NCBI GenBank assembly: GCA_027079305.1
Contig: JALWVU010000055.1
Coordinates: forward strand, 186,001 to 250,000
Length of the DNA: 64,000 bases
Reading direction: 5' to 3'
Source of the DNA: Aquificaceae bacterium
GTDB taxonomy: Bacteria; Aquificota; Aquificia; Aquificales; Aquificaceae
The notes under the pieces are model-generated. The model did no database searches, had not been told where the DNA came from, and saw only the letters and a list, made by a program, of their open reading frames with translations. The translations under genes and the position numbers were made by a program. Positions 53,207 to 64,000 of the stretch are shown in pieces (the first letter of the stretch is position 1; the number at the start of each line of letters is the position of its first letter).

Positions 53207-55149
53207 TGGACGCACAGGATTTTTACGAGTATCTTCTCACAAAGGGTTTCGAGAGGAGGAGATCCCAAGAGGAGTTTATAGAGATAGTCCGGGAGCTAAT
53301 AGAGGAAGGAGGTGTTAAGCTCGTCGAAGCTCCCACCGGAACAGGGAAGACCTTCGCATACCTGATACCTCTTATAACCTCCGGACAGAGGGCTATAATC
53401 TCCACCGGGACCAAGATACTACAGGATCAGTTAAGGAGGGACATAGAGTTCCTCGCAGGACACTACCGGCTCCTGACAGGGGAAGAGATCAGCTACGCCA
53501 TACTTAAGGGAAAGGGGAACTACCTGTGCCTGGACAGATTCCATAAGGAGAAGCTTCCTCCCGAAGAGCTGGGAGATATTCCTGAGCTTCTGGAAACAGA
53601 ATGGGAAGGAGATCTGACATTAAGCTCGTGCTCCCCGGAGGCTATTCCCAAGCTGAACGTGGATGAGGACTACTGCACTTTCCACTATAGAAAAGTCTGT
53701 CCTTACAGGATGGAGTGCTACTACTGGGAAAAAGTTAAGTCGAAAGAGAGGAAGGCTCGGATCCTTGTGGTGAATCACGCACTGCTCGCCCTTAAGGAGT
53801 TTGATGACACGGAGGACAGAATCCTCGTTGTAGACGAGGCCCACGAGCTGGACAGATACCTTATCCTTGCAAGCACCTCCGCCCTATCCCTCTACTGGTT
53901 CAGAGAGCTGATAGGTAACCTTGAAAAGCTTTTGAACAGGGAGATCAGACTCAGTCCGGAGGACTTCTTCAGGGAGAACTTCGAGAAGCTCTTTAAAGAG
54001 GAAAGTCAGGAGATCTCTCTGGACAGCCTATCCTCCTACGTTCCCCAGCTCAGGAAGGAGCTCGCGGATCCGATAAGAAGACTCGTTCAGGAGTTCAGGG
54101 ACAGACTCCTCTCGGAGGTGGAGGAGTTCTTAGAAGGCAGGTTGATGATCAGCTTCCGGCTAAAGAGCTTCTTAGAGGGAACTATGCTCTTTCCACCCGA
54201 GTTCCTCGAACGCTTTAAAGCAGGCTACGAAGAGCCTGAAAAGGAAGAGAAGAGGCTTATAGAGAAGGTCAAGAAACTCGACTACCTGGACAGAAAGGTC
54301 AGAAAACTTTTCCAGTTCTTAAGACTCTGCGAGGAAGATAGGGAAGATCTTGGCTACAAGGTTTCCAGAAGCTGGAGCAAAAGGCTTCAGACCTACAACT
54401 ACAGACTCGAGATATTCCCCGTCTTTCCGAGGGGAATAGTGGAGCCGGAGCTTTACAGGGGTGTTCTGCTCACCTCCGCTACAGTGGATCCCGAGGACAT
54501 CAGGTTTACAACGGGCATAACCGGAGACTTCCACAGGCTCGATCACAACTTCGACTACTCGAAGGTAACCTTCATAATCACGAACACCAATCCCAAGAAG
54601 GAAGGCTGGGAGGAGAGACTAAAAGAGTCCTACGAGGACATAAGGAACGTTTACGACAAGGTTCTCGTGCTTCTGACGAACAGAAGACACCTAAAGCTCT
54701 TCGAAGGGAACGGAGAGGTGGCAAAGCAGGGGGAGGGAAGTCTGAATTCACTCCTTGAGAAGCTGAGGAAAGGGGAGATAAAGGTTCTTGTCGGTCTCGA
54801 CAGTCTCTGGACGGGTGTGGACGTCAGGGGTGAAAAGGGAATACTCATGTCCAAACTACCCTTCGAGAGTCCAGAGGATCCCGTAACCTACCACAGGATA
54901 AGGTATCTAAGAAGTATCGGGGAGGATCCCTTCGAATATCAGAGGAGAAAGGCCTTCATAAAGTTCAGGCAGGGGGTGGGCAGGCTCATGCGTCAGAAAA
55001 CTGATTCAGGAACTATAGTCCTCTGCGACAACAGAATATGGCGCTACAGAGAATTTATAGACTTCCTGCGCCAGCTCGGAGTAAACGTGATCTACGAAAA
55101 GAACTTTACAGCCCGAAGGACATGGGGACGTCCATATTCACGTCCTTGA
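53206..55149 (+). CDS. DinG/XPD-family iron-sulfur helicase
   Basis: The 647-residue superfamily 2 helicase has Walker A EAPTGTGKT at 41-49, motif Ia with ISTGTKILQDQL, four cysteine-bearing segments (GNYLCLDRF, LSSCSPE, DYCTFHYRKVCPYRMEC) consistent with the XPD-type Fe-S cluster, DEAH box VVDEAHEL, and late motifs including FRQGVGRLMRQKTDSG. It would unwind DNA 5'-3', perhaps at R-loops or other structures. It overlaps the DsrE-like gene by one base and converges on the nfu-like gene with a 44-base overlap. Confidence 0.92.
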   Translation: MDAQDFYEYLLTKGFERRRSQEEFIEIVRELIEEGGVKLVEAPTGTGKTFAYLIPLITSGQRAIISTGTKILQDQLRRDIEFLAGHYRLLTGEEISYAILKGKGNYLCLDRFHKEKLPPEELGDIPELLETEWEGDLTLSSCSPEAIPKLNVDEDYCTFHYRKVCPYRMECYYWEKVKSKERKARILVVNHALLALKEFDDTEDRILVVDEAHELDRYLILASTSALSLYWFRELIGNLEKLLNREIRLSPEDFFRENFEKLFKEESQEISLDSLSSYVPQLRKELADPIRRLVQEFRDRLLSEVEEFLEGRLMISFRLKSFLEGTMLFPPEFLERFKAGYEEPEKEEKRLIEKVKKLDYLDRKVRKLFQFLRLCEEDREDLGYKVSRSWSKRLQTYNYRLEIFPVFPRGIVEPELYRGVLLTSATVDPEDIRFTTGITGDFHRLDHNFDYSKVTFIITNTNPKKEGWEERLKESYEDIRNVYDKVLVLLTNRRHLKLFEGNGEVAKQGEGSLNSLLEKLRKGEIKVLVGLDSLWTGVDVRGEKGILMSKLPFESPEDPVTYHRIRYLRSIGEDPFEYQRRKAFIKFRQGVGRLMRQKTDSGTIVLCDNRIWRYREFIDFLRQLGVNVIYEKNFTARRTWGRPYSRP

Positions 55150-55369
55150 CTTCCTTTATTTCGGGAAACTTCTGCTTTAACGCCCTCTCTATGCCTGCCT
55201 TCAATGTCAGGACGGACATACCGCATCCGGAGCAGGCTCCTACCAGTCTCACGAGGACCGTTCCGTCCTCTTGAACGTCCACAAGTTCAACGTCCCCGCC
55301 GTCGAACCTGAGAGCGGGCCTTATCTCGTCGAGAACCTTTTCAATTTCCTCTCTCGTAGGCATTCCCAT
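55106..55369 (-). CDS. NifU C-terminal-domain (Nfu) iron-sulfur carrier
   Basis: The 87-residue protein is a single NifU C-terminal domain: VLDEIRPALRFDGGDVELVDV, then VRLVGACSGCGMSVLTLKAGIERAL with the cluster-binding Cys46-x2-Cys49. It carries and delivers iron-sulfur clusters. GGAGG eight bases before the ATG supports the start at 55369. It converges with the DinG-like helicase, itself an Fe-S protein. Confidence 0.93.
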   Translation of the reverse strand: MGMPTREEIEKVLDEIRPALRFDGGDVELVDVQEDGTVLVRLVGACSGCGMSVLTLKAGIERALKQKFPEIKEVKDVNMDVPMSFGL

Positions 55370-55444
55370 CCTTCTTACCTCCTCTTTTGAATTTAAAGTT
55401 TACGTTCCTTTCCGCAAGCGGAGTATGTAGCTTATCATATTCCC

Positions 55445-56329
55445 ATGAGACTTCTGGTCCCTGCAACCACCACCAACTTTGGTGCTGGCTTCGACACCTT
55501 TGGCCTTGCCCTGAACCTATACAATACCTTCGAGTTTGAAAAGAGCGATACCTTCAGTGTGGAAATAGAGGGGAAAGGTAAAGACCTTCCGAAGAACGAG
55601 AACAATCTGGTTATAAAGGTATACAAAAGAGCCTGTGAAATCTTCGGTGTCGATTTGAAACCCTTCAGATTAAGGCAGATAAACAAGGTTCCAACCGCAA
55701 GAGGCTTGGGCTCCTCCGCAACCGCTATAGTGGGTGGGATAGAGGCTTGTGTGAGGTTTCACTCTTTGGATGTGGACCTCGAAGAGAAGCTCAGGATAGC
55801 TTTCGAATTCGAGCCTCACCCCGACAATCTCCTCCCCGCCTTCGTGGGAGGCTTCGTGATCTGCGTCCAGAACGGGGAACTTCGCTTCAGCAAGCTTGAA
55901 TTTCCTGAGGACCTTATCCTCGTTTTCGCTGTTCCGGACTTTGAGCTTTCCACGGAGGAAGCGAGGAGGGTGATAAAGAGAGAGATATCACTGAAGGATG
56001 CGATCTTCAATATCCAGAGGGCAAGCCTTTTCGTTTCCGCCCTGCTGACCGGAAGATACGAACTTCTCAAGACCGCGGTGGAGGACAGGCTCCACCAGCC
56101 CTACAGATCTAAGCTCGTTAAGGGGTTCAACAGAGTCCTGGAGGCGGGATACTCCGCAGGAGCCTACGCGGTTTTCCTGAGCGGTGCTGGACCTACCGTA
56201 TGTGCTATAGTCAGCGAAGATCTTGCGGACGGTGTGGGTAGAGCTATGAAGAATGCCTTCCTTGAAGAGGGCGTGCGGGCGGAGATACTGCTTCTCAGGG
56301 CTGAAAGTAAGGGAGCACGGTGGGAGTAA
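55445..56329 (+). CDS. thrB: Homoserine kinase
   Basis: ThrB phosphorylates homoserine in threonine synthesis. The 294-residue GHMP kinase begins LLVPATTTNFGAGFDTFGLALNL, the substrate-binding start typical of ThrB, then has PTARGLGSSATAIVGGI, the ATP-binding loop, and the C-terminal AVFLSGAGPTVCAIV motif. The residues fit the family. A CATATT stretch lies before the ATG without a Shine-Dalgarno sequence. It is a single-gene unit. Confidence 0.96.
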   Translation: MRLLVPATTTNFGAGFDTFGLALNLYNTFEFEKSDTFSVEIEGKGKDLPKNENNLVIKVYKRACEIFGVDLKPFRLRQINKVPTARGLGSSATAIVGGIEACVRFHSLDVDLEEKLRIAFEFEPHPDNLLPAFVGGFVICVQNGELRFSKLEFPEDLILVFAVPDFELSTEEARRVIKREISLKDAIFNIQRASLFVSALLTGRYELLKTAVEDRLHQPYRSKLVKGFNRVLEAGYSAGAYAVFLSGAGPTVCAIVSEDLADGVGRAMKNAFLEEGVRAEILLLRAESKGARWE

Positions 56330-56392
56330 TTTATGTGGACGCTGATCATACATTACCTTGTCTTATATGCCTTTAGAAGTTAATATCTTTTA

Positions 56393-58457
<2,065 letters not shown>

Positions 58458-58458
<1 letters not shown>

Positions 58459-59333
58459 CAGGCTGTCTCTTCCTGAGGCTCCTCTTTTTTAAAGAACCTG
58501 CTTACATCGAGGACGAGGGAGCTGGCAACGAATACGGAAGAGAAGGTTCCCACCACCACGCCCACCACAAAGGCGAACATTATGTTGGAGAGGGCGTATC
58601 CGCCGAGAACGAACAGGGCCAGAGCGGTCGCAAAAGTTGTAAGGGACGTCATCAAGGTTCTTGAGAGGGTCTGGTTTATAGAGAGATCCATTACCTCCTC
58701 CAGGGGCAGTGCCTTTCTGATCCTGAGGTTCTCCCTTATCCTGTCGAAGATGACCACCGTGTCCGCCACAGAGTATCCTGCCACTATCAGCAGAGCGGAT
58801 ACCACCTCCAGGTTTACCTCCCTGTAGGTTAGAGAGTAAGCACCGAGGACTATCAGAACATCGTGAACCAGAGCGACAAGCGCCCCCACACCCCAGAGGG
58901 GTTTGAACCGGAAGGCGAGGTATATCAGTATACCCGCGAGGGCGGTCAGTATGGCCATTATCGCCTTTTTCCTCAGCTCCTCGCTGATCACACCCCCTAT
59001 CCTCTCCTCCCTTATAAGCTCGAACCTTCCCAGCTTCTCGAGGGCTTTTTTAACTGCGGAGATGTTTTCGCCCTCCCTGACTTTAACTATGTAGGTTCCC
59101 TCTTTGGTCTCCTGAACGAGGAAGGACTCTATACCAGCCTCATTAAGGACCCTCCTAAGATCTCTTATCTCAGGCTTCTTCTCGAATCTGACCTCAACCA
59201 CCTTCCCTCCCGTAAAGTCGAGGCCGAGGTTAAGACCTTTTGTAGATAGAAGGAAGATGCTTCCCGCAACGAGAAGCAGAGAGACAAAGTAGGAGAAGAA
59301 CCTGAACCTTAGGAACCTGAATCTTATATCCAT
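58458..59333 (-). CDS. secF: Protein-export membrane protein SecF
   Basis: SecF supports preprotein translocation with SecD. The 291-residue protein has an N-terminal membrane helix, a first periplasmic domain with [15 protein letters not shown], and a five-helix C-terminal domain with [19 protein letters not shown] and [17 protein letters not shown]. Length is typical. secD is not adjacent; the order is hpf-secF-pilD, so secD must lie elsewhere or be missing from this locus. It starts one base after the hpf stop. Confidence 0.95.
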
Positions 59334-59334
59334 C

Positions 59335-59937
59335 CTACATGAGCTTGCACTTGGTAGTTATGAGACCGTAGTTTCCTCCCTTCTTCCTGTAGAGGATCTT
59401 AAGGCTTCCCGTGTCTATGTCCACGAAGGGAAGGAAGAAGGCTCCCGTCTGCTCAAGCTCGAACATGGCATCCTCCACACTCATCGGCTTTTCCACCGCC
59501 AGCTCCTCTTCCACTATGAGGGGCTTTTCCCTCTCTTCCGGGGGTAGTGTTTCTGGCATGTGCATCTGTTCCTTGATCTTGGCGGACACTCTCCTCTGCT
59601 CGAGCCTCCTCTGCTTAAGCTTTATGAGCTGTCTCTCTATCTCATCGAGGACCTGATCCAGCGCTGTGAAGACGTCCGTATCCTCCTCCCAGGCATGTAT
59701 AGATCCGTGGGGGAGGTTTTTGAGATACATGTGCATATCCACCCTGTAAACGATGGGCTTGCTGTCCCCTGCGTAATCCTTGTGCCTCGCACGGACCGCG
59801 GATATGGAGACTATAACCTCCACCTGATCTTCTCCCGCCTCCTTCAGGTATCTGTTGAATCTTTTGAGCTTCCCTTCGATGAAGCTCTTCATGGCGTCCG
59901 TTATCTGGACATCAACTCCCCTGAACTCGATGTTCAT
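59335..59937 (-). CDS. hpf: Long-form ribosome hibernation promoting factor
   Basis: The 200-residue protein has an N-terminal YfiA-like domain ([63 protein letters not shown]) and a C-terminal dimerisation domain with [42 protein letters not shown], written here in pieces. Long HPF joins two 70S ribosomes into inactive 100S dimers under stress. It heads the hpf-secF-pilD set. Confidence 0.95.
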   Translation of the reverse strand: MNIEFRGVDVQITDAMKSFIEGKLKRFNRYLKEAGEDQVEVIVSISAVRARHKDYAGDSKPIVYRVDMHMYLKNLPHGSIHAWEEDTDVFTALDQVLDEIERQLIKLKQRRLEQRRVSAKIKEQMHMPETLPPEEREKPLIVEEELAVEKPMSVEDAMFELEQTGAFFLPFVDIDTGSLKILYRKKGGNYGLITTKCKLM

Positions 59938-59958
59938 CCTCTTACCTCCGTGGATCTA

Positions 59959-61563
59959 TTATTTTAACCGCAAGCTCTCCACCCTGTAATGGGCCTCTCT
60001 GAGAAGCCTTCCCACCCTCACTCCCGGATCGAAGGGCTGAGTCTCCTCGAAGGAACTGGGAACGAACACCACTCCGTCCGCGATGTTGTTGTTGATCTTT
60101 ACCCTCAGTCTTACTCCCCTTATCTCTATATACTCCTCCACTCCGATAGTCCTTGCGGTCCTTTCACTTATGTGGGCAAGCTGTTTTCTTTCTATCTCAT
60201 GGGTCCAGACGTTCCAGTGGCCCAGCTCGTCCACGAGGGTGTTGTCGCAAACAAGGTATAGATCTTCTTCATCAATCTCGGATCTTTCAACCTCCCCATC
60301 CCATTCCTCTATTGGAGGAAGGTCCACGTCCACGCCACCTTCCTTTTCAGGAAGTTCATCAACACCAACACCCAGATCCGATAGATAAGCTCTTACGTCC
60401 GTTTCAAGGCCGAAGACATCCTCCGGGAGCGGAACGCCTTCTGGTCTTTCTAATACCGGGGGTGAATAGGATACAAATCCGAATCCGTTTCTGAAACCTA
60501 TGAACTCTCTCTCTGGAAAGATCAGGTAGGGAAGAACGAGGTCCGAGTGGTGGGCGGTGAGGTTGGGGAACACTTCAAAGCTAAGAACCTTCTTGCGGGA
60601 AAGCTTCTCAAGCTCTTCTTCAGATAAGTATACCGCGGGGTTTCCGAAGAGTATGAGGGCGTCGAGGTCCTCGAGATCCCTCTTGAAGTCCCTCACCTCT
60701 TCCGCCGGAAGGGGAGATACGTTTCCCACTATCGCATAGTTCACTCCCACCTTTCTCCTTATCCTCCTGAGGGCATCGAGCACGTTCCCTCTCCAGCGTG
60801 TCCTTAAAAGAATCTCGCCTATAAGTATGAGGGACTCCTTTATAAGGGTGAAGGCTCTGGACAGCTTCTCCACCTTCTCTTCAAACCTGTATTCTCTTTC
60901 TTTTCCCTCAAGTTTATCAGCGAGTTCTTCCAGGAACCTCACAACCAGAGGCGGTTTCAGGAGGAGTCGCTCGGTGGCCTTTGCGGAGGTCGTTTCGAAG
61001 CGTGAGGAGACCGAGAGTATGTAAGCGGATCTCTCGAAGGCGTCCACGAGCCACCTGGTTGCCATCACTTCCGAGAAAACCGGATCACACTCTAAAGACA
61101 GGATCACCCTCTGCTCCCTCCATTCCTGAGGTCTGAGCGTGGAGGCCCTGAAGGGAAGGTATACCGAGTCCGAGTAAACCCTGTCCGCCAGCTGTCTGGC
61201 GAGAGCGTAGTCTTTAAGATCGGTGAGTCTGTCCAGGAACACCCCTATACTTCCTCTGAGGTTTTCCTCTATCCAGTCCTTTACCTCCCGATAGGTCATT
61301 CCCCTGAAGCTGTCTCCCTCCTTGATCAGAGGCTTTCTTATTCTTAGCGGGCTTTGAGTTGCTTCCTGGATAAGCGTTAGCCCTTTGGTGCAAAGGCTCC
61401 CTATCCCGTTGGGATCGTGGGGGTGCCCGTAAAGGTCAACGAGCTTGCTGTCCTTTAGGTAGACTATATATCCGCATGCGCAACCGCATCCTGCACAGAC
61501 CCCACACCTCTGGGTGTCGAACTCCTTTACCGTCAGGGGGACGTTGGTGGGCCTGAGGCTCAC
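59959..61563 (-). CDS. Short molybdopterin-oxidoreductase-like protein with 4Fe-4S site
   Basis: The 534-residue protein starts with a cluster-binding region: Cys20, Cys23 and further Cys at 26, 28 and 30, then Cys58 with Lys60 in SLCTKG, the pattern of bis-MGD oxidoreductases. The middle (RPQEWREQRVILSLECDPVFSEV, LILFGNPAVYL) and C-terminal part (VLPYLIFPEREFIGFRNGFGFV, then a beta-rich EYIEIRGVRLRVKINNN) resemble the FmdB and formate dehydrogenase family. It is shorter than most catalytic subunits, and the catalytic ligand (Cys/Sec/Asp) is not clearly identifiable. The activity is unknown. Its stop is just upstream of hpf, and its start overlaps fabI by four bases. Confidence 0.78.
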   Translation of the reverse strand: MSLRPTNVPLTVKEFDTQRCGVCAGCGCACGYIVYLKDSKLVDLYGHPHDPNGIGSLCTKGLTLIQEATQSPLRIRKPLIKEGDSFRGMTYREVKDWIEENLRGSIGVFLDRLTDLKDYALARQLADRVYSDSVYLPFRASTLRPQEWREQRVILSLECDPVFSEVMATRWLVDAFERSAYILSVSSRFETTSAKATERLLLKPPLVVRFLEELADKLEGKEREYRFEEKVEKLSRAFTLIKESLILIGEILLRTRWRGNVLDALRRIRRKVGVNYAIVGNVSPLPAEEVRDFKRDLEDLDALILFGNPAVYLSEEELEKLSRKKVLSFEVFPNLTAHHSDLVLPYLIFPEREFIGFRNGFGFVSYSPPVLERPEGVPLPEDVFGLETDVRAYLSDLGVGVDELPEKEGGVDVDLPPIEEWDGEVERSEIDEEDLYLVCDNTLVDELGHWNVWTHEIERKQLAHISERTARTIGVEEYIEIRGVRLRVKINNNIADGVVFVPSSFEETQPFDPGVRVGRLLREAHYRVESLRLK

Positions 61564-62372
61564 TTCTGGAAGACCTCTTCCTTTATCTCCTCCTCTCTTC
61601 CGAAGACGCCCATTATGTGGTATCCGTTGTCCACATGGATTACCTCTCCCGTTATGCCCCTCGACCAGTCGCTACAGAGGAAGACCGCGGTGTCCCCAAC
61701 GTCCTCTATGGTTATGGGCTTTCCAAATGGGTTCACCTTGGTGGTATGCTCCATAAGGAGGTGGAAGCCCGTTATGCTGTAAGCTGCGAGTGTCTTGACC
61801 GGTCCCGCAGATATGGCGTTTATCCTGTGGCCGTGCTTGGCTATGTCGTAGGCCAGATACCTGACCGTGCTTTCGAGGGCCGCCTTGGCTATTCCCATAA
61901 CGTTGTAGTGGGGAACTACCTTCTCCGCCCCGTAGTAAGAGAGTGTTATTATTGTCCCGTTCCTTCCCTCCATAAGGGGCAAAAGCTCCCTCGTTATAGC
62001 TATCAGAGAGTAAACGGAGATGTCCATGGCTATCTTGAAGCCCTCCCTCGTGGTGTCTATCACACCCTTCTTGAACTCCTCCTTGGGGGCGAAGGCTATG
62101 GAGTGAACTATGATGTCCAGGGATCCCCAGTTCTTTTCAAGAAACTCTTTAAGAGCCTTTATCTCCTCGTCAGAGGAGACGTCACACTTGGTAGTGAGAT
62201 CGGAGCCGAACTCCTTGGCTATCTCTTCGACCCTCTTCTTCAGCTTCTCGTTCGCGTAGGTGAAGGCGAGCTGGGCCCCCTCTCTGTGGAAGGACTTGGC
62301 TATGCCGTAGGCTATGCTTCTTTCGTTGGCTACGCCGGTTATGAGAGCCTTCTTTCCCTCGAGAAGTCCCAT
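61560..62372 (-). CDS. fabI: Enoyl-[acyl-carrier-protein] reductase (NADH)
   Basis: FabI reduces trans-2-enoyl-ACP in the last step of fatty-acid elongation. The 270-residue short-chain dehydrogenase has ALITGVANERSIAYGIAKS at the start, DIIVHSIAFAPKEEF, and the catalytic Tyr-x6-Lys as YNVMGIAK, then PVKTLAAYSI and VFLCSDWSRGITGEVIHVDNGYH. The Y-x6-K spacing is specific for FabI rather than FabG. It overlaps the molybdopterin-like gene by four bases and follows the aldolase gene by 21 bases. Confidence 0.97.
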   Translation of the reverse strand: MGLLEGKKALITGVANERSIAYGIAKSFHREGAQLAFTYANEKLKKRVEEIAKEFGSDLTTKCDVSSDEEIKALKEFLEKNWGSLDIIVHSIAFAPKEEFKKGVIDTTREGFKIAMDISVYSLIAITRELLPLMEGRNGTIITLSYYGAEKVVPHYNVMGIAKAALESTVRYLAYDIAKHGHRINAISAGPVKTLAAYSITGFHLLMEHTTKVNPFGKPITIEDVGDTAVFLCSDWSRGITGEVIHVDNGYHIMGVFGREEEIKEEVFQK

Positions 62373-62393
62373 CCGATACCTCCTGTGTTTATC

Positions 62394-63194
62394 TCAACCG
62401 TTTTCTAACACCTCAAGAGCCTCCTCTACGGTTCCGCCCTCGTGAACTATCTTGGCCATCGCCCTGACCATCAGGGCCGGATCCTTTGCCTGGAATATGT
62501 TCCTGCCTATGGAGAGGCCCGAGGCCCCCGCCTTTATGGCTCCGTAGACCATCTCCAGAACGTCCCTCTCAGACTTCATCTTGGGACCGCCAGCTATGAC
62601 CACGGGTATGGGACAGCCCTCGGTGGCGAGCCTGAAGCTCTCGGGATCACCCGAGTAGGGGACCTTCACTATGTCCGCTCCCAGCTCCGCCCCTATCCTC
62701 GCACAGTGGGCCACTACCTTGGGATCATACTGGTTCTCTATCTTGGGTCCCCTTCCGTAGACCATGGCCAGAAGTGGTATCTGCCACTCCTCGCATGCTC
62801 TCGAGACTATGCCGAAGTCCCTTAGCATTTCCCTCTCTAAGTCAGCTCCTATGTTAACGTGTATGGAGACAGCGTCCGCCCCCAGCTTTATGGCCTCCTC
62901 AACGCTTCCCACCAGGACCTTGTCGTTCTTAGAGGGGGAAAGATCCGTGGAGGCGGAGAGGTGAACTATGAGACCTATGTCCCTTCCTCCTCCCCTGTGG
63001 CCCGCTCTGACCATACCCTTGTGGAGGACAACCGCGTTGGCACCACCTTCCGCCACCCTGTCTATGGCAAGCTTTATGTCCCTTATTCCCTCTATAGGAC
63101 CCGAACTCACACCGTGATCCATGGGGACGATTATGGTCCTCTTGGTGTTCCTGTTCATTATCCTTTCCATCCTGACCGCCTTACCTATTCCCAT
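62394..63194 (-). CDS. DhnA-type class I aldolase / ADH-synthase-like enzyme
   Basis: The 266-residue TIM-barrel protein has [42 protein letters not shown], and [10 protein letters not shown] with the Schiff-base Lys. This matches the archaeal-type fructose-bisphosphate aldolase/2-amino-3,7-dideoxy-D-threo-hept-6-ulosonate synthase family. In archaea the latter starts an alternative entry to aromatic amino acids; whether this enzyme does so or is a DhnA aldolase cannot be told from the sequence. It is downstream of the TonB-like gene by four bases. Confidence 0.88.
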   Translation of the reverse strand: MGIGKAVRMERIMNRNTKRTIIVPMDHGVSSGPIEGIRDIKLAIDRVAEGGANAVVLHKGMVRAGHRGGGRDIGLIVHLSASTDLSPSKNDKVLVGSVEEAIKLGADAVSIHVNIGADLEREMLRDFGIVSRACEEWQIPLLAMVYGRGPKIENQYDPKVVAHCARIGAELGADIVKVPYSGDPESFRLATEGCPIPVVIAGGPKMKSERDVLEMVYGAIKAGASGLSIGRNIFQAKDPALMVRAMAKIVHEGGTVEEALEVLENG

Positions 63195-63198
63195 CTTA

Positions 63199-63894
63199 TC
63201 AACCTCCCTGGAAGCTGAAGGTTATCTCTCCCACCTGGACCTCCTGCTCCTGCACCTTCTCGAACCTTATGCCTCTTACAAAATTGAGCAGAGTATTATC
63301 TATATTAACACTTCCGCTCCTCTGAAGGAGGAGAGCCTTCACCACCCTGCCGTCCGGAGATACCCATATCCTTATTCTCACCCCGCTGGGGAACTCCGTG
63401 GATATGAGCTGAGGGAGGGGTGGAGTGTATACTATCCTCCTCGTCCCCCCCTTTATCCTGACCTGTTTACCCGTTACCACCGCGGAGATGCTTCCCACTT
63501 CCTTCTTTACCTTCTTCTCCTTCTTCTTAAGCCTGCTCTCTATCTTTTTCTCAAGCTCTGCGAGGACCGAAATGTCCTCTTCCTTTTGAACTGGAACCTT
63601 CACATCTCCTTTCTTGAAAGCGGAGCTCACCGTAGCTCCGGCCTTTCTTTTACTGGCTGAGCCTTTGCTCTTTTTGGCGACTGTTTTCTTGGCGGTGGCC
63701 TTTGCCTTTACCACAGAGCGGAGTTTTTTGGGCTTTTCCACCTTCAGTTCTCTTATCTCCACCCGGAGAGGGTAAAACTCGGGAACCTCTTGAACTTTAA
63801 CTATGAAGACCGTGGTGAGGAGCGAGAGGAGTATGAGGTTTATTAGAAGGGATATTGCCCAGTAAAGAATCTCTTCCACAGCGCTCTTGAGCAT
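63199..63894 (-). CDS. TonB-family energy transducer
   Basis: The 231-residue protein has one N-terminal membrane helix (about 12-34), a long Lys/Ala/Ser/Val-rich basic region instead of the usual Pro-rich stretch (about 50-140), and a C-terminal TonB-like domain with [43 protein letters not shown]. It would link proton motive force to outer-membrane transport. No exbB or exbD or receptor is adjacent. It starts 29 bases from gpsA, divergently. Confidence 0.86.
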   Translation of the reverse strand: MLKSAVEEILYWAISLLINLILLSLLTTVFIVKVQEVPEFYPLRVEIRELKVEKPKKLRSVVKAKATAKKTVAKKSKGSASKRKAGATVSSAFKKGDVKVPVQKEEDISVLAELEKKIESRLKKKEKKVKKEVGSISAVVTGKQVRIKGGTRRIVYTPPLPQLISTEFPSGVRIRIWVSPDGRVVKALLLQRSGSVNIDNTLLNFVRGIRFEKVQEQEVQVGEITFSFQGG

Positions 63895-63908
63895 CCTGGT
63901 CCGAATAG

Positions 63909-63914
63909 TATAAT
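63909..63914 (+). promoter_or_regulatory. TATAAT -10 box before gpsA
   Basis: TATAAT ends nine bases before the gpsA ATG at 63924. The intervening CCTAACACC has no Shine-Dalgarno sequence, as in the other leaderless candidates. Confidence 0.55.
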
Positions 63915-63923
63915 CCTAACACC

Positions 63924-64000
63924 ATGGAGTTCGGAATCCTTGGAGGAGGCAGATGGGGAACCGCCTTGGGACTTCACCTCTCGAGGCTCGGCCACAGGAT
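63924..64000 (+). CDS. gpsA: Glycerol-3-phosphate dehydrogenase [NAD(P)+], N-terminal fragment
   Basis: Only the first 25 codons are inside the window. They encode MEFGILGGGRWGTALGLHLS, which matches the GpsA NAD-binding start GxGxWGTALA. GpsA makes sn-glycerol 3-phosphate for phospholipids. The remainder lies beyond 64000. Confidence 0.8.
   Translation, partial: MEFGILGGGRWGTALGLHLSRLGHR

Overview
The window reads as a compact chromosomal segment from a hyperthermophilic, Gram-negative member of the Aquificota, probably family Aquificaceae. The main reasons are a short DNA polymerase I with 3'-5' exonuclease and polymerase domains but no 5' nuclease (12401-14131), lipid A and Kdo genes (lpxB, waaA, kdsB) that imply an outer membrane, a DhnA-type class I aldolase, many charged and E/K/R-rich proteins, and housekeeping genes scattered in unrelated small operons. 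This is inferred from gene content; no 16S gene is present and the species cannot be named.

Layout. 1-6.6 kb: part of a terpenoid-cyclase-like toroid protein, nadC, an FtsL-like gene with rsmH, ribH-nusB, and a run tRNA-Cys / small antitoxin-like ORF / Doc toxin / murD / DUF2905 on the minus strand, then a degenerate dienelactone hydrolase. 6.7-10.4 kb: an unusual minus-strand locus of mostly membrane proteins (DUF1232, a 78-aa protein, a UPF0174-like protein, a membrane/coiled-coil protein, DUF445, a membrane-anchored XRE regulator), partly AT-rich. 10.5-20.9 kb: tgt, polA, rhomboid, a DUF4258-like/DUF2283 pair, cytochrome c, aspS, Uma2, a LOG-like protein, a phosphoribosyltransferase, trpG. 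20.9-24.7 kb: an accessory island with a frameshifted nuclease-like gene, VapBC, a 331-aa nuclease-like protein, a decayed insertion sequence, and a RelB-type antitoxin with an unusual partner. 24.8-29.5 kb: sulfite-oxidase-like enzyme, tmk, a roughly 300-base non-coding stretch with hairpins, lpxB, an arsenate-reductase-like protein lacking its catalytic Cys, and waaA. 29.5-31.06 kb: an IS605-type element carrying only tnpB, with a structured right end.

31-64 kb is mostly core: rlmD-like, nusA, rimP, GH114 lipoprotein, site-2 protease, hemN, an orphan OppF-like ATPase, a CNNM/CorC-like protein, dnaE, a four-gene envelope cluster (two LPP20-like lipoproteins, lytic transglycosylase, outer-membrane barrel), hisH-ccdA, otsA, hslU, rpsA, an HU/IHF protein, tRNA-Pro, a DsrE-like protein, a DinG-like helicase, nfu, thrB, a repeat coiled-coil protein, kdsB, hpf-secF-pilD, a short molybdopterin-type protein, fabI, the aldolase, a TonB-like protein and the start of gpsA.

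A recurrent signal is a TATAAT-like box 6-11 bases before the start codon with no Shine-Dalgarno sequence, which suggests leaderless mRNAs for many first genes. Genes inside operons instead carry good GGAGG sites. The best candidates for something undescribed are the 6.7-10.4 kb membrane locus, the zinc-finger-less TnpB with its overlapping RNA-like right end, the Doc module translationally coupled to murD, and two probable pseudo-enzymes (a hydrolase and an ArsC-like protein).
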